Shown here one piece after another: positions 63,334-64,000 of a DNA stretch of 64,000 nucleotides. The notes below the pieces were generated by a model. That model was not told the origin of the DNA. It saw nothing but the letters and a program-made list of their open reading frames with translations, and made no database searches. Source of the DNA: Sphingosinicella soli (GTDB taxonomy: Bacteria > Pseudomonadota > Alphaproteobacteria > Sphingomonadales > Sphingomonadaceae); contig NZ_JACHNZ010000002.1 in NCBI RefSeq assembly GCF_014199685.1, positions 62,001 to 126,000 on the forward strand, in the 5' to 3' direction. Position 1 is the stretch's first letter. Each line of letters opens with the position of its first letter. Made by a program: the position numbers and the translations under genes.

Positions 63334-64000
63334 ATGCGTCTCATTGAAAACACGGCCCGCGACACACGCCTCAGCATCCGGCTTGCAGACAGCGAGGCCG
63401 ACGTGCGCGCCGCGCAGGCGCTGCGGTATCAGGTTTTCTTTCGCGATTTGGGCGCGGTTCCGGGCGGCGCTGCGGCGGGCCTCGACGTCGATCCCTACGA
63501 CCGGTTCTGCGATCACCTGCTGGTGGAGGAAACCGGCGCCGACGGCGCACGCGTGGTGGGCACGTACCGGCTGCTTCGGCAGAGCGTGGCGCATCGCCAC
63601 GGCGGCTTCTACAGCGCTTCGGAATACGACCTCGCCCCGCTCGAGGCGCATGCAGCGCGGCACGGCGGCGAGCTTCTGGAACTCGGACGTTCGTGCGTGG
63701 CGCCGGAATATCGCGACACGGCGACGATCCAGCTGCTGTGGCGCGGTATCGGCGATTATCTGACACAGCGGAGCATCGGCCACATGTTCGGCTGCGCGAG
63801 CTTTCCCGGCACCGACCCCGACACGCACGCCGCCGCGCTCGCCTATCTCCATCACAACCACCTCGCGCCGCAGGACCGGCGCGTGAGCGCGCATGGGCGG
63901 CACTTTACGGACATGGCGCGGCTGCCCATCGGCGGCTACGACCCCAAAGCGGCATGGCGCACGCTGCCGCCGCTCATCAAAGGCTATCTGCGCGTCGGCG
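63334..64000 (+). CDS. GNAT-type acyltransferase, OlsB-like (3' truncated by the window)
   Basis: The visible 222 residues start MRLIENTARDTRLSIRLADS, and contain AAQALRYQVFFRDLGAV, DHLLVEE, VVGTYRLLRQ, ELGRSCVAPEYRD and LWRGIGDYLTQRSIGHMFGC, the pattern of ornithine-acyl-ACP N-acyltransferase OlsB and related hemolysin-like acyltransferases. OlsB makes lyso-ornithine lipid, which OlsA completes. GGGGGATA precedes the ATG. The gene continues past 64000. Confidence 0.88.
   Translation, partial: MRLIENTARDTRLSIRLADSEADVRAAQALRYQVFFRDLGAVPGGAAAGLDVDPYDRFCDHLLVEETGADGARVVGTYRLLRQSVAHRHGGFYSASEYDLAPLEAHAARHGGELLELGRSCVAPEYRDTATIQLLWRGIGDYLTQRSIGHMFGCASFPGTDPDTHAAALAYLHHNHLAPQDRRVSAHGRHFTDMARLPIGGYDPKAAWRTLPPLIKGYLRVG

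Overview
The window is high-GC DNA from an alphaproteobacterium, most likely a member of the Sphingomonadales. I infer this from gene families and codon bias; there is no rRNA to confirm it. It has two parts. Positions 1-50578 are the right-hand part of an integrative and conjugative element (ICE) or conjugative island. Positions 50579-64000 are ordinary chromosome. The border is a 45-bp copy of the 3' end of a tRNA-Arg(CCG) gene at 50534-50578, next to a tyrosine integrase. The intact tRNA and the other end of the element should lie to the left of this window.

Island backbone (1-23467, mostly minus strand). The left edge holds the last 76 codons of merA, so a mercury-resistance module continues outside. 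Then come a MOBP/RlxS-type relaxase with a possible IncP-like nic site just upstream, a lytic transglycosylase, two DUF736 proteins, a TraF-type S26 peptidase, DUF2840, a ribbon-helix-helix protein, ParA, an excisionase-like HTH protein, DUF6499/DUF2285 (split by a probable frameshift) and an XRE regulator with a palindromic divergent operator. Further right are DUF2493, a Toprim/primase protein with a truncated second copy, a 1444-aa strawberry-notch helicase/methylase, a run of small conserved ICE proteins, a large ParB-like protein and ArdC. The genes parB and ardC share a structured leader directly before the Shine-Dalgarno sequence, and the strawberry-notch leader is similar but more divergent. 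Several small genes share a different intergenic hairpin.

Defence cargo (23730-46168, plus strand). An AAA/DUF4143 ATPase is followed by seven nearly contiguous genes. They are a 1723-aa DEAD helicase with DUF1998 (DrmA+DrmB-like), a DrmD-like SNF2 helicase, a 1609-aa Eco57I/PglX/DrmMI-like adenine methyltransferase, a Rad50-like ATPase, an HNH nuclease, and HamA and HamB (Hachiman). The first five look like a DISARM-related system in which the usual DrmC is missing and an ATPase+HNH pair resembling Septu in logic takes its place. The drmD-like gene is interrupted by a complete IS3-family element; removing it restores the frame exactly, so this copy is probably inactive. Hachiman looks intact.

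An IS66-family element (46304-49078, 8-bp target duplication) has replaced the last 27 residues of the integrase with 22 IS-encoded residues, leaving the catalytic residues intact.

Chromosome (50579-64000). The complete kdpFABCDE potassium-uptake operon is on the minus strand. On the plus strand are an EamA transporter, an acyl-CoA dehydrogenase, L-serine ammonia-lyase, a serine hydrolase and the start of an OlsB-like GNAT acyltransferase.
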